DNA of 64,000 bases from G963663775 sp963664255 (GTDB lineage Bacteria > Bacillota > Clostridia > Oscillospirales > Butyricicoccaceae), in the NCBI GenBank assembly GCA_963664255.1, contig OY760938.1, positions 2,356,001 to 2,420,000 of the forward strand, written 5' to 3'. The translations under genes and the position numbers were made by a program. The notes beneath the pieces were generated by a model that did no database searches, was not told where the DNA came from, and saw nothing but the letters and a program-made list of their open reading frames with translations. Of the stretch, positions 46,513 to 54,772 are shown in pieces (position 1 is the first letter of the stretch; every line of letters starts with the position of its first letter).

Positions 46513-48174
46513 TTGACGTTTTTTAATTCATTCGCATGGACAGGGGTTTCCTTTCTCTTGTTCACAATATTGGTGGCAGCGATTTCTAGCTGGAAAACAC
46601 GCGGGGACGATTTGCAATCGGCAGAAGGCTACTTTCTTGCGGGTCGCGGATTGCCAGGTGTGGTTATCGCAGGCTCATTGCTGCTGACGAACCTTTCCGC
46701 AGAACAGCTGGTAGGCTTAAACGGTCAAAGCTGGAAGACCAATATGGGACCGATTGCATGGGAAGTCGGCTCTATGTTTACGTTGTTGGCACTGGCGTAT
46801 TATTTTTTGCCAAAGTTTTTAAAGATGGGTGTTATGACCATTCCTTCCCTCATGGAAGAACGCTATGGCAAAGGCACCAAAACGATGTTTTCTCTTGTCA
46901 TCGTCATCATGTATTCTGTTTTAAACCTGCCTGTTATCCTATACTCAGGTGCGGTTGTTTTTGAACAGATTTTCGATATTTCGGGAATTTTGGGACTTTC
47001 CAAATTCCAAGCAGTTGCGATTTTGTGCGTATTTGTCGGTATTGTTGGTGGTTGTTATGCAATCTTCGGTGGTTTAAAAGCGGTTGCTGTGTCCGATACC
47101 ATCAACGGTGTTGGTCTTATCATCGGCGGTTTGATGATTCCGTTCTTAGGGTTCTATACCTTGGCAGCAGCCACCGGTGGACATGGTGTTATGGATGGCA
47201 TTCGCTATGTCATTGAAGCAGACCCTGCGAAAATGAATGCTGTCAACGCATGGGATGCAGCGCAGCCGGAAGTTCCGTGGCCGCTGCTCATTACTGGTAT
47301 GTTCTTTAGCAACCTATATTGGTGGTGCACAAACCAGTCCTTTGTGCAGCGTTCTTTGGCAGCGAAGAGCCTGAAAGAAGGGCAGAAGGGCGCCATTTTC
47401 TGCGGATTTTTGAAGTGTTTAGGGCCGCTGTACTTGGTGGTACCGGGTATCATCGCGTTTTATTTGCCGTCTATTCAGGATAAGCTTGCAGCAGCAGGCG
47501 ATTCCGCAATCGATTTTGCATATCCGGCGCTGATTTCCGCCATTGTACCAAAGCCGATTATGGGATTCTTCGCGGCAGTCATGTTTGGTGCAATTTTATC
47601 CTCCTTTAACTCGGTGCTCAATTCTGCGTCGACGATGTTTACTTTGGATTTGTATCGCAGTTCCATCAATCCGCAGGCATCTGATGCAAAGTGCGTAAAA
47701 GTGGGTAAGATTTACGGAACGATTGCAGGCTGTATTGCCATTGCAGTGGCACCGTTTGTAATGTATGCAAACGGAATTACCACATTCTTGAACTCCATGA
47801 GCCAATTTGTTTCCTTGCCGGTATTGTGCACAGTATTGGGCGTGTTCCTGTTCCATAAGATGCCGAAATATGCGCCGAAGGTTATCACCATTTTCCATGT
47901 CGCGGCATATGCACTGTTCTTAGTTGCAGCACCGTGCTATCCGGGTTCAGAAAACCCCATCCACTATCTATATGCGATGGCAGTTTTGTTCCCGTTGGAG
48001 CTTCTGATTATGTGGTATTTGAACAAATATCATCCGGGCGAAACCTATCTCGTCAAGGACAGCGGTGCAGTTGACTTGACACCTTGGAAGTATCGTCATG
48101 TGGTTTCTATCGTTGGCATTTTGTTTGCCATTGCAATCTACATCGTATTTTCTCCATTGGGGATTGCAGCATAA
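46513..48174 (+). CDS. Sodium:solute symporter (SSS family)
   Basis: I place the start at TTG 46513 (then TFFNSFAWTGVSFLLFTILV), because GGGGG lies seven bases upstream; an earlier TTG lacks a site. The 553-residue protein has about 13-14 helices and SSS signatures: EGYFLAGRGLPGVVIAGSLLLTN (as AGRGLPGVVIAGSLLLTNLS), GCYAIFGGLKAVAVSDTING, and AVMFGAILSSFNSVLNSAST, which holds the sodium-site serines. The subgroup (with LTNLSAEQLVGLNGQ) includes transporters of sugars and sugar acids. The substrate is not identifiable by eye. Confidence 0.88.
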   Translation: MTFFNSFAWTGVSFLLFTILVAAISSWKTRGDDLQSAEGYFLAGRGLPGVVIAGSLLLTNLSAEQLVGLNGQSWKTNMGPIAWEVGSMFTLLALAYYFLPKFLKMGVMTIPSLMEERYGKGTKTMFSLVIVIMYSVLNLPVILYSGAVVFEQIFDISGILGLSKFQAVAILCVFVGIVGGCYAIFGGLKAVAVSDTINGVGLIIGGLMIPFLGFYTLAAATGGHGVMDGIRYVIEADPAKMNAVNAWDAAQPEVPWPLLITGMFFSNLYWWCTNQSFVQRSLAAKSLKEGQKGAIFCGFLKCLGPLYLVVPGIIAFYLPSIQDKLAAAGDSAIDFAYPALISAIVPKPIMGFFAAVMFGAILSSFNSVLNSASTMFTLDLYRSSINPQASDAKCVKVGKIYGTIAGCIAIAVAPFVMYANGITTFLNSMSQFVSLPVLCTVLGVFLFHKMPKYAPKVITIFHVAAYALFLVAAPCYPGSENPIHYLYAMAVLFPLELLIMWYLNKYHPGETYLVKDSGAVDLTPWKYRHVVSIVGILFAIAIYIVFSPLGIAA

Positions 48175-48262
48175 GACACAGCGACAGCTGTGTTTCAAAT
48201 CAACAAAACACGAAGACTTTTTTTGTATAAGTATATAGTATTTCAAATTTCAAAAATACTGG

Positions 48263-48291
48263 TTGCGTTCTCGTGAACGCAGTGCTATAAT
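48263..48291 (+). promoter_or_regulatory. Promoter with overlapping operator upstream of the chemoreceptor
   Basis: TTGCGT (48263-48268) and TATAAT (48286-48291) are 17 bases apart. The palindrome TGCGTTC-TCGT-GAACGCA (48264-48281) fills the -35 and spacer, matching the symporter operator at 16 of 18 positions. Confidence 0.7.
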
Positions 48292-48601
48292 GATACTGAA
48301 GAGTTAGAAAAATTGTGAATATGCAAGATATGCAATGGTTTTGCAATAGCCGAATCTGTGTGCGTTTTGCAGACCAGCGGCCATTACGCCATACAATATG
48401 TGCTTTAAGATTTTGGAATTTGGACTGTAAACAGCTTGTGTTTAACACGCATCGGATTGTCGCAAAGGCACGTTTCTGTACGCGACATATCCATTTATGT
48501 TCCTATATTTGTCATCAATATGTCATATCTTCCCCGATTCATATTGACTGAGCAGGGTCTTTTGCCGCATGGCTATATGTGCGGCAGGAGACCCTGTTTT
48601 T
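48292..48601 (+). ncRNA. Leader or independent RNA ended by a strong terminator
   Basis: About 300 bases lie between the promoter at 48263 and the terminator hairpin CAGGGTCT ... AGACCCTG (48553-48596, inner stem GCCGCA/TGCGGC) with five T. The chemoreceptor ATG is another 100 bases on. A 78-codon frame (48315-48551) lies inside, but lacks an RBS and has odd composition. I do not recognise a known riboswitch in it. It may be an attenuating leader or a small RNA. Confidence 0.45.
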
Positions 48602-48697
48602 CATGGGAACAGAAAGCAGAGGGGGCAGACAGAAAAGCGTTGCAGTTGCATCAGCACAGTGCTTGCATTCGATGTGTGTAGAATGAGGAGAACGTAT

Positions 48698-50494
48698 ATG
48701 AAAAAACGATTGCGGAACCTGAAAATTGTTCAAAAACTGGGACTTATCCTGAGCATTATCATTGTCATTTTTTTGATTGCCATTGGAAGCGCGATTGCTT
48801 GTATGTCTGCAATGGGCAACGAAATGTCGTTTTTTTATCACACACCGCATGAAGTTGTGCAAACCCAGCTTGAAATCCGAAGGGATTTGCAGAAGGTCGG
48901 AAAATTTTCGCTATGGGCAGTTGCAACCAGTGATTTTACAGTGATTGATGCCTGCATCGAACAGGTGCAACGCACGGAAGAAGAGATGCAAACCAGCATT
49001 GACAAGCTGAATCAGCAGTTTAGCGACCAAGCATTGTTGGAACAAATGAATGGTCAGTATGCGCAGCTTTCTGATGCATTGCAGGAATTGGTACGCTTTG
49101 CATCGACCAATCAAAGAAATTCTGCGCTGAAATACTATAATGAAACGTATAATGCGCTTTCAGAAAATCTACAGAGCACATTGGAGCACATCAGTGAAGC
49201 GGCAGAAAATCAGGCATTGGAAGCTTATCAATCGTCTGTTCGCTTGCAGACAACCGCGGTTTTGATGATGTGCTTGATTTTTGTTGCCAGCATTGCCTTT
49301 GCTGTCTTTCTGGCATATAGCGTTGCACAGTCCATTGTGAAGCCCATGAAAGAGGTGATGCAGGCAGCGGAGCAGATTGTGCAAGGGGATTTGGAGGTAC
49401 AGCTGCATATAGATTCCAAGGATGAAATAGGCGCACTTTCCAAGAGCTTCACCCACATGGCACATGCGCTGCGAAATATCATCCAAGACACCTGCAATTA
49501 TCTGGATGCACTTGCACATCGGAATTTTTGCATCGATATTGCCAATGAGCAGATTTATGTGGGCACCTATCAAAACTTGATGTTGTCCATGAAAGAAATT
49601 AACCAACGCCTCAATCAAACCCTTCTGGACATCAATCTGACCTCGGATAAGGTCGCGGTTGGTGCAGAACAGATGTCCTTTGGGGCGCAGGCACTTTCGC
49701 AGGGTGCAACCGAACAAGCCGCCGCAGTGGAAGAGCTTTCGGCTACCATTCAGGACATTTCCTTACAGATTCAGGAAACTGCCGATGGTTCAAAGCTGGC
49801 AGACAACGACAATCAACAATCGGCAGGGGAGCTGCGCCATTGTGATGAAAGCATGGGTCAGTTAGTGGCTGCCATGCAGGATATTTCAGATTCTTCTCAT
49901 GAAATTGGAAGAATTATCAAGACTATTGATGACATCGCCTTTCAAACCAATATTTTGGCATTAAATGCGGCAGTGGAGGCGGCGCGTGCAGGGGTCGCAG
50001 GCAAGGGGTTTGCAGTAGTTGCGGACGAAGTACGAAATTTAGCGCAAAAGAGTGCAGAAGCTGCAAAAAATACGACCACACTGATTGAGGCTGCTATTCA
50101 TGCCGTTTCTAAGGGAAATCAACTTGCGCAGAATACAGCGAAATCACTCAATAGCAGCATTACAATTTCTGAAAAAGTGGCAAACAGCGTCGCTAAAATC
50201 GCAGAAGCATCCGAACAGCAAGCCAATGCCATCCAACAGGTGACACAGGGCATTCAGCAGATTTCTGATGTGGTGCAAATGAACTCCGCTACGGCCGAAG
50301 AAAGTGCAGCGGCAAGCGCAGAATTGAGCGGACAAGCGCAGATGCTCAAAAAAGAAATTGGACAATTTGCACTGTATCAGCACGATATATCTGATGAGAA
50401 TCTGCAAACAGAGAAGCCAAGGGACAGCCTTTCCGAAACAGAAGATGCAGAGGCATTTGCAACGTATGCAGAAGAAGAATCGGGGAAATATTAA
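48698..50494 (+). CDS. Methyl-accepting chemotaxis protein
   Basis: The start MKKRLRNLKIVQKLGLILSI at 48698 has GAGGAGA upstream. The 598-residue receptor has a first membrane helix (about 13-35), an extracellular four-helix sensor (about 36-185), and a second helix near 190-212. A HAMP domain follows (SIVKPMKEVMQAAEQIVQGDLEVQ), here read in two parts. The cytoplasmic signalling bundle carries the hairpin tip IDDIAFQTNILALNAAVEAA and FAVVADEVRNLAQKSAEAAK. The C-terminal tail is acidic. It shares an operator with the adjacent symporter, so the receptor may sense that solute. Confidence 0.92.
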   Translation: MKKRLRNLKIVQKLGLILSIIIVIFLIAIGSAIACMSAMGNEMSFFYHTPHEVVQTQLEIRRDLQKVGKFSLWAVATSDFTVIDACIEQVQRTEEEMQTSIDKLNQQFSDQALLEQMNGQYAQLSDALQELVRFASTNQRNSALKYYNETYNALSENLQSTLEHISEAAENQALEAYQSSVRLQTTAVLMMCLIFVASIAFAVFLAYSVAQSIVKPMKEVMQAAEQIVQGDLEVQLHIDSKDEIGALSKSFTHMAHALRNIIQDTCNYLDALAHRNFCIDIANEQIYVGTYQNLMLSMKEINQRLNQTLLDINLTSDKVAVGAEQMSFGAQALSQGATEQAAAVEELSATIQDISLQIQETADGSKLADNDNQQSAGELRHCDESMGQLVAAMQDISDSSHEIGRIIKTIDDIAFQTNILALNAAVEAARAGVAGKGFAVVADEVRNLAQKSAEAAKNTTTLIEAAIHAVSKGNQLAQNTAKSLNSSITISEKVANSVAKIAEASEQQANAIQQVTQGIQQISDVVQMNSATAEESAAASAELSGQAQMLKKEIGQFALYQHDISDENLQTEKPRDSLSETEDAEAFATYAEEESGKY

Positions 50495-50599
50495 AAACCT
50501 ACTCTGCATAAACGAGAAATGCAAAATAAAAAAATAAAAATTTCTCTTGCAATATGACAAAAAATGTGGTTTAATAATAAAAGAGGAAATCGAAAAGAT

Positions 50600-50720
50600 T
50601 TCTCCAACTTAACTTAGTTGAAAAAGGCAAACTTACTGAAAGGTAAGGACGCAAAGCCATGGGTCTAATGTTAAATATCTTTAACAATGATTGCCAGGTT
50701 GCCAGTGGGAAAAGATTGGT
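50600..50720 (+). promoter_or_regulatory. c-di-GMP-I (GEMM-I) riboswitch aptamer
   Basis: GGCAAACTTACTGAAAGGTA, then AGGACGCAAAGCC, then GGGTCTAA and ATGATTGCCAGGTTGCC occur in the order and spacing of the c-di-GMP-I aptamer. It includes the GAAA tetraloop of P2 and its receptor side, and the conserved GGACGCAAAGCC. A TTGCAA/TAATAA promoter-like pair lies just upstream, after the chemoreceptor stop. Confidence 0.92.
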
Positions 50721-50741
50721 ATGTTGATTTCATATCCCATT

Positions 50742-50772
50742 CAGGCAATGTGCATGAGTGGGATATTTTTTG
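50742..50772 (+). terminator. Terminator of the c-di-GMP riboswitch
   Basis: ATATCCCA pairs with the GTGGGATAT arm, followed by TTTTTTG. GTGGGA at 50704-50709, right after the aptamer, can compete for TCCCA and act as an anti-terminator. No plus-strand gene follows. Confidence 0.75.
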
Positions 50773-50817
50773 TTCTTAATTTGTCCATATCAATTCCCTC
50801 TAATATAATCTCTCATA

Positions 50818-50864
50818 AGAAAACCGTGTCGAGCCCCTCCTCGACACGGTTTTCTGTTTGCATT
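50818..50864. terminator. Strong terminator downstream of the AI-2E-type permease gene
   Basis: GAAAACCGTGTCGAG pairs perfectly with CTCGACACGGTTTTC around six bases. It sits between converging transcripts and can serve both. Confidence 0.85.
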
Positions 50865-50875
50865 TAGAAAGAAAC

Positions 50876-52183
50876 CTACTGCGGTTTGTTTTTTTGACAG
50901 TCCTTTTGTGCATGGTCTGCATTTTTGGATTTGGATTTTGTCTGAATTTCGGTAGGATTCATACGCCCATAGCACATGGAAAGGTCTTCGGGATTGATGT
51001 GGTTTAAGTCTTGATAAACGGAAGTGTCGTGGCTTAGATGCTTGCATTGCAAAGAATAATTGACAAAGCCTTTTATTGCGCTATACAATACGGCGAACAG
51101 GGGCACACCGAATAGCATACCTGCAAAGCCAAAAATACCGCCAAAAATCAAAATGGCGAATAGCACCCAAAAGCTGCTTAACCCGGTGGAATCCCCAAGA
51201 ATTTTTGGACCCAAGATATTTCCATCAAATTGCTGCAAAATAAAAATAAAAATGAGGAAATACACAACCTGGATAGGGTTGACCATAAAAATCAATAGTG
51301 CTGAGGGAATTGCACCGATGAATGGCCCGAAAAAGGGAATGATGTTGGTAACGCCGATGATTACACTAATCAGCATAGCATAGGGAAGGCTCAAAAGCTG
51401 CATACAAATGAAAGCGATGACGCCAATGATAAGGGAATCAATGAGCTTTCCGTTGATGAAGCCGCCAAAGGTACGGTGTACAAAACGTGTATTATTGACA
51501 ATGAGATTTGCGTGTGGCACAGAAAAAATGCTGTAAATCAGTTTTTTGATTTGTGCAGCAAAGGTTTCCTTGCTGTTTAATACATAAATGGTGATGAAAA
51601 TGCTGATAATGAGATTTTTTGCCAAGGTCAAAGTGCCCATTACGCCAACCATGACAGAATTCAGTTGTGGTAGCATATCGTTCTTCATCCAAACGGTGGC
51701 CGTGTCAACGATTTGACGATATAAGTCCGTTGCAGAAACTTCAAGCTCGGGATGTGTTGCGAGAGTTTGCTGCAGCCATATCAAGAGGTGGTCTAAGCTG
51801 TCTTGCAGGGTGTTGTTTTCGATTAAGCCGGCAATGGTGGTGACGATTTGTGGCAAAACCAGATACAACAAACCGGCAATGATAAAGAAAGCAATGAACA
51901 TTGTCAGCAGTGTGCTGTAGAGTTTGCTGTTCTTTTTGGGATGCCGGGTGTGTTTTTGAAAAAAGGGGAGGGTGCTTCGATAGAAGAAATTGAAGATTGG
52001 CGTGAGCAAATAGGCAAAAATCAAACCGTAGGCAAATGGCTGAAATGCAGAAGCTATGATGGAAAAGATGGAAAGAACTGATTTGAATTTGAATAAAATA
52101 AAGAAAAAGGTGATGCTGATAATGACAACGGAAAGCACCGTTAGACCGGTGTACACATATTTTTTATTGGCTTCGTTTTTCAT
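50876..52183 (-). CDS. AI-2E/PerM-family membrane transporter
   Basis: This 435-residue protein has about seven to eight helices. It shows the family pattern: FAYGLIFAYLLTPIFNFFYR near residue 50, a long amphipathic middle, FGGFINGKLIDSLIIGVIAF, LPYAMLISVIIGVTNIIPFFGPFIG near 280, and SSFWVLFAILIFGGIFGFAG. The family includes TqsA, an AI-2 exporter, and several sodium/proton antiporters, so the substrate is uncertain. The ATG at 52183 overlaps an AAGGAG box. The C-terminal 70 residues are hydrophilic and variable. Confidence 0.85.
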   Translation of the reverse strand: MKNEANKKYVYTGLTVLSVVIISITFFFILFKFKSVLSIFSIIASAFQPFAYGLIFAYLLTPIFNFFYRSTLPFFQKHTRHPKKNSKLYSTLLTMFIAFFIIAGLLYLVLPQIVTTIAGLIENNTLQDSLDHLLIWLQQTLATHPELEVSATDLYRQIVDTATVWMKNDMLPQLNSVMVGVMGTLTLAKNLIISIFITIYVLNSKETFAAQIKKLIYSIFSVPHANLIVNNTRFVHRTFGGFINGKLIDSLIIGVIAFICMQLLSLPYAMLISVIIGVTNIIPFFGPFIGAIPSALLIFMVNPIQVVYFLIFIFILQQFDGNILGPKILGDSTGLSSFWVLFAILIFGGIFGFAGMLFGVPLFAVLYSAIKGFVNYSLQCKHLSHDTSVYQDLNHINPEDLSMCYGRMNPTEIQTKSKSKNADHAQKDCQKNKPQ

Positions 52184-52335
52184 GAAAAACTCCTTGGAAA
52201 AGCAGAGCGGAATGTATGCAATGCCCTCTTATTATTTTCGTATGATTTTAGATTCCAGTATCATTATATAGAAATACCTGCAAGTATTCAACAAAATTCG
52301 AAAGGAATATCGTGGGAGGAGATGTCCGCAAAATA

Positions 52336-52376
52336 AAACCGCTTTTAAAGAACGGTTGCTCGTTAAAAAGCGGTTT
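52336..52376. terminator. Terminator between permease and small membrane protein genes
   Basis: AAACCGCTTTT pairs with AAAAGCGGTTT. It is the likely end of the 52428-52724 transcript. Confidence 0.7.
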
Positions 52377-52427
52377 ATGCGCAGTCAAAATGAGGGGAAC
52401 ATCTAACCAAAAGTAGGGGGTAAAGCA

Positions 52428-52724
52428 TCAGTCCTTTTCAGAAAAGAAAACACGCCAAATCAAATAGCCATAGGAGAATAAAAAGCCCGCCCAAACCAAG
52501 GGTCGAAATTTGCGAATCACATGGGAGAAATGCGCTCCAATCAAGAGCCCAAGACTAAACAGGGCTGTTTTAAACATGGAAAAATCAAAAATACCAAATG
52601 TGCGAACTTGCTGCATGGAAAACTGTACAAAAGAATCCGATGCGCGCTTTGCCTGTGCCGTTCGTTTGGCACACTTTTCGTGGAGGTGCTGCAAGGCACA
52701 CGGCATTTTGTTACATGAGAACCG
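52428..52724 (-). CDS. Small membrane-associated protein of unknown function
   Basis: The start MRFSCNKMPCALQHLHEKCA at 52724 follows GGAGTG. The 98-residue protein has a Lys/Arg-rich first half and two C-terminal hydrophobic segments (MFKTALFSLGLLIGAHF and LVWAGFLFSYGYLIWRVFF) joined by a basic loop. Its layout recalls short clostridial proteins loosely annotated as phosphate-ABC permease-like, which have no proven function. It is monocistronic. Confidence 0.55.
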   Translation of the reverse strand, partial: RFSCNKMPCALQHLHEKCAKRTAQAKRASDSFVQFSMQQVRTFGIFDFSMFKTALFSLGLLIGAHFSHVIRKFRPLVWAGFLFSYGYLIWRVFFSEKD

Positions 52725-52825
52725 CATAAAAATCACTCCTTTACTCAAAACCATTCGTTTATGTAACTATTTTCTCCAGATATACTGCTCATATGCAACC
52801 GTGCAGTGACGCGCAGCGCATACGG

Positions 52826-53440
52826 TCAGCAGCGATTTTGCGAAAACTTTTTTGCCGTACTGCAGGAAAGGCACTGTTCAGGGGAAATGACACCCAGCCG
52901 CATTTGCAGCTGATCTGCCAGTTCTGCGGCATTTTTGCACTGCAGCTGTGACATTGCGGCTTGTAAAATGCGTCCGCTGGCAAGCGCATCGGAACAAGCC
53001 TCGTGATGATTGAGCGGAATTTGGAGTGCGGCAGAAACGGTGTCCAGCTTGTGGTTGTCCAAATCAGGCCAAACTTTTTGTGCAATTTTTACCGTACAGA
53101 TGTACTTGCAATGGGGCAGGGGCAGCTGATAATGGTTCAAGGTTTTGCAAAGCACCGAGGTGTCAAAGGTTGCGTTATGACAGACCAAGATGCTGTCTTC
53201 AAATAAATGCTTGATTTGTGCCCATACTATGGCGAAGCTGGGAGCGTCCGCCACCATACTGCGCTTGATGCCATGCACACGTGTGTTATACCAATGGAAT
53301 GCGCCGAATTCGGCAGGCGGCTTGAGTAAATAGGCATTGGAATCAATGAGCTGCTGATCTTCAAAAACAGAAATGCCAACCGAGCAGGCACTGCAGGGCG
53401 AGGAATTTGCGGTTTCAAAGTCCAGTGCAATATATCGCAT
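52826..53440 (-). CDS. DnaQ-like 3'-5' exonuclease (DEDDh)
   Basis: This 204-residue protein carries the exonuclease motifs: Exo I YIALDFETANSS (D and E), Exo II VCHNATFDTSVL, and Exo III HHEACSDALASGRIL (His and Asp). These match the epsilon-subunit/RNase T family acting on 3' ends of DNA or RNA. Two cysteine pairs (PCSAC and CLSC) are additional. The ATG lies six bases after the DUF2461 stop, so the two form an operon. The specific substrate is unknown. Confidence 0.88.
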   Translation of the reverse strand: MRYIALDFETANSSPCSACSVGISVFEDQQLIDSNAYLLKPPAEFGAFHWYNTRVHGIKRSMVADAPSFAIVWAQIKHLFEDSILVCHNATFDTSVLCKTLNHYQLPLPHCKYICTVKIAQKVWPDLDNHKLDTVSAALQIPLNHHEACSDALASGRILQAAMSQLQCKNAAELADQLQMRLGVISPEQCLSCSTAKKFSQNRC

Positions 53441-53446
53441 ACCTAC

Positions 53447-54133
53447 CTACCCCCTTTCTTGCGCAGTGGTGTTTTCTTTGATGGTACATAGGAAATGGTA
53501 CAATGGGGCGATTTGTTTCATGTCAGAAAGCATTTTTTTAACAAACGTACCATCTAAAACAGAGGAATGGTCGGTGAACTCTGCCATAACCCCCAAATTT
53601 TTTCGGTTGAGCCATGGCTGATAAATGGCAGGGGCATCAGGGAAGCGAGGACGCTTATAAGAGTCACCGTATAAGGAAAATGGAGGCTGCACACAGTGAA
53701 ATGCTTCCAGAAAACGCTTGTCTTCTGCCAACATCAGTTCACGGGCGTACTGCATTTCCTGCGGGGGTGCCTGATAATAGCCACAGCCATACGCCCAATA
53801 GGTGGGTGCAATTTCAAAATAGTAGCATGGTCGTGCTGCAAAAGCACCCTTCATGCGCCCAAAGGTAATCCACATATGGTCACGATATAAGCTTTTATCC
53901 TTGGTATAGCGTGTGTCACGTCGTACACGTGACAGCATACGATGCGGTTGTATCACAAAAGAAGAATCAATTTCCAACATCGTGGGGGCCATTTCAGCAA
54001 TCAAAGCATAAAAAGGTTCCTGCACCAAATGTTTGATTTTTGGCTTGCTTTCTTCATAAAACGCCTTGCTGTTTTGCATACGGTTTTCAATTAAGAGATC
54101 CAGTCCTTCTGGAGAAAAACCTGTAAAATCCAT
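53447..54133 (-). CDS. DUF2461-family protein
   Basis: The start MDFTGFSPEGLDLLIENRMQ at 54133 has GAGGGT about eight bases upstream. The 228-residue protein shows the DUF2461 elements: NSKAFYEESKPKIKHLVQEPF, SRVRRDTRYTKDKSLYRDHMWI, YYFEIAPTYWAYGCGYY, and KRPRFPDAPAIYQPWLNRK. The family is widespread in bacteria and its role is unknown. It is the first gene of a two-gene operon with the exonuclease, which hints at nucleic-acid work but does not show it. Confidence 0.85.
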   Translation of the reverse strand: MDFTGFSPEGLDLLIENRMQNSKAFYEESKPKIKHLVQEPFYALIAEMAPTMLEIDSSFVIQPHRMLSRVRRDTRYTKDKSLYRDHMWITFGRMKGAFAARPCYYFEIAPTYWAYGCGYYQAPPQEMQYARELMLAEDKRFLEAFHCVQPPFSLYGDSYKRPRFPDAPAIYQPWLNRKNLGVMAEFTDHSSVLDGTFVKKMLSDMKQIAPLYHFLCTIKENTTAQERG

Positions 54134-54212
54134 GTCCGATACCCTCATTTCTTTACTACTTCTATTTTATCGCTTTTTTGCGTATCATGCAACAGAATTT
54201 GCAATTTTGCGT

Positions 54213-54240
54213 TTGCATTTGCCGTATTTTGGTGTATAAT
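54213..54240 (+). promoter_or_regulatory. Promoter of the lrp-aminotransferase operon
   Basis: TTGCAT (54213-54218) and TATAAT (54235-54240) are 16 bases apart. Confidence 0.6.
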
Positions 54241-54277
54241 AGCTTTAACTCAAGATTTCCGCATGGTGGAGGTATGT

Positions 54278-54772
54278 ATGATGAAAAATGATGATAAGAT
54301 TTTGGCACTGCTAGACCAAGATGCACGATTGACGGCGGCACAAATCGCAGATATGGTGGATATGTCGGCGGATGAGGTGGCTCAGCGCATTCGGGATTTG
54401 GAAAAAGATAACACAATTATTGGATATAAGACCTTGATTGATTGGGAAAAGACAGACAAAGAGTTCGTTACCGCACTGATTGAGGTCAAAACCACCCCGC
54501 AAAAGGGCATGGGCTTTGATGAAATCGCACGACAGATTTATTCGCATCATCAAGTGGAGAGCGTCTATTTGATGTCGGGCAGCTTTGATTTGACCGTGAT
54601 TATCTCGGGGAAATCCTTAAAGGATGTCGCGCGATTTGTCTCGGAACAGCTGGCGCCCATGGAAAATGTGCTTTCAACCGGCACGCACTTTATTTTGAAA
54701 AAATACAAAGAACAGGGTGTAGAATTTGAACCGTCTGCACGCGATGAAAGAGAGGTTCTACAAGCATGGTAG
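54278..54772 (+). CDS. Lrp/AsnC-family transcriptional regulator
   Basis: The start MMKNDDKILALLDQDARLTA at 54278 follows GGAGG by five bases. The 164-residue protein has an N-terminal helix-turn-helix (residues 17-40, TAAQIADMVDMSADEVAQRI) and a C-terminal RAM domain (FVTALIEVKT, VESVYLMSGSFDLTVIISG) that binds amino acids. It overlaps the aminotransferase start by seven bases, so it probably regulates amino-acid turnover by that enzyme. Confidence 0.9.
   Translation: MMKNDDKILALLDQDARLTAAQIADMVDMSADEVAQRIRDLEKDNTIIGYKTLIDWEKTDKEFVTALIEVKTTPQKGMGFDEIARQIYSHHQVESVYLMSGSFDLTVIISGKSLKDVARFVSEQLAPMENVLSTGTHFILKKYKEQGVEFEPSARDEREVLQAW

Noticed and set aside
48315..48551. A 78-codon frame in the leader before the chemoreceptor
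   Set aside because: It has no RBS and an unusual Cys/His content; kept only as part of the leader observation.
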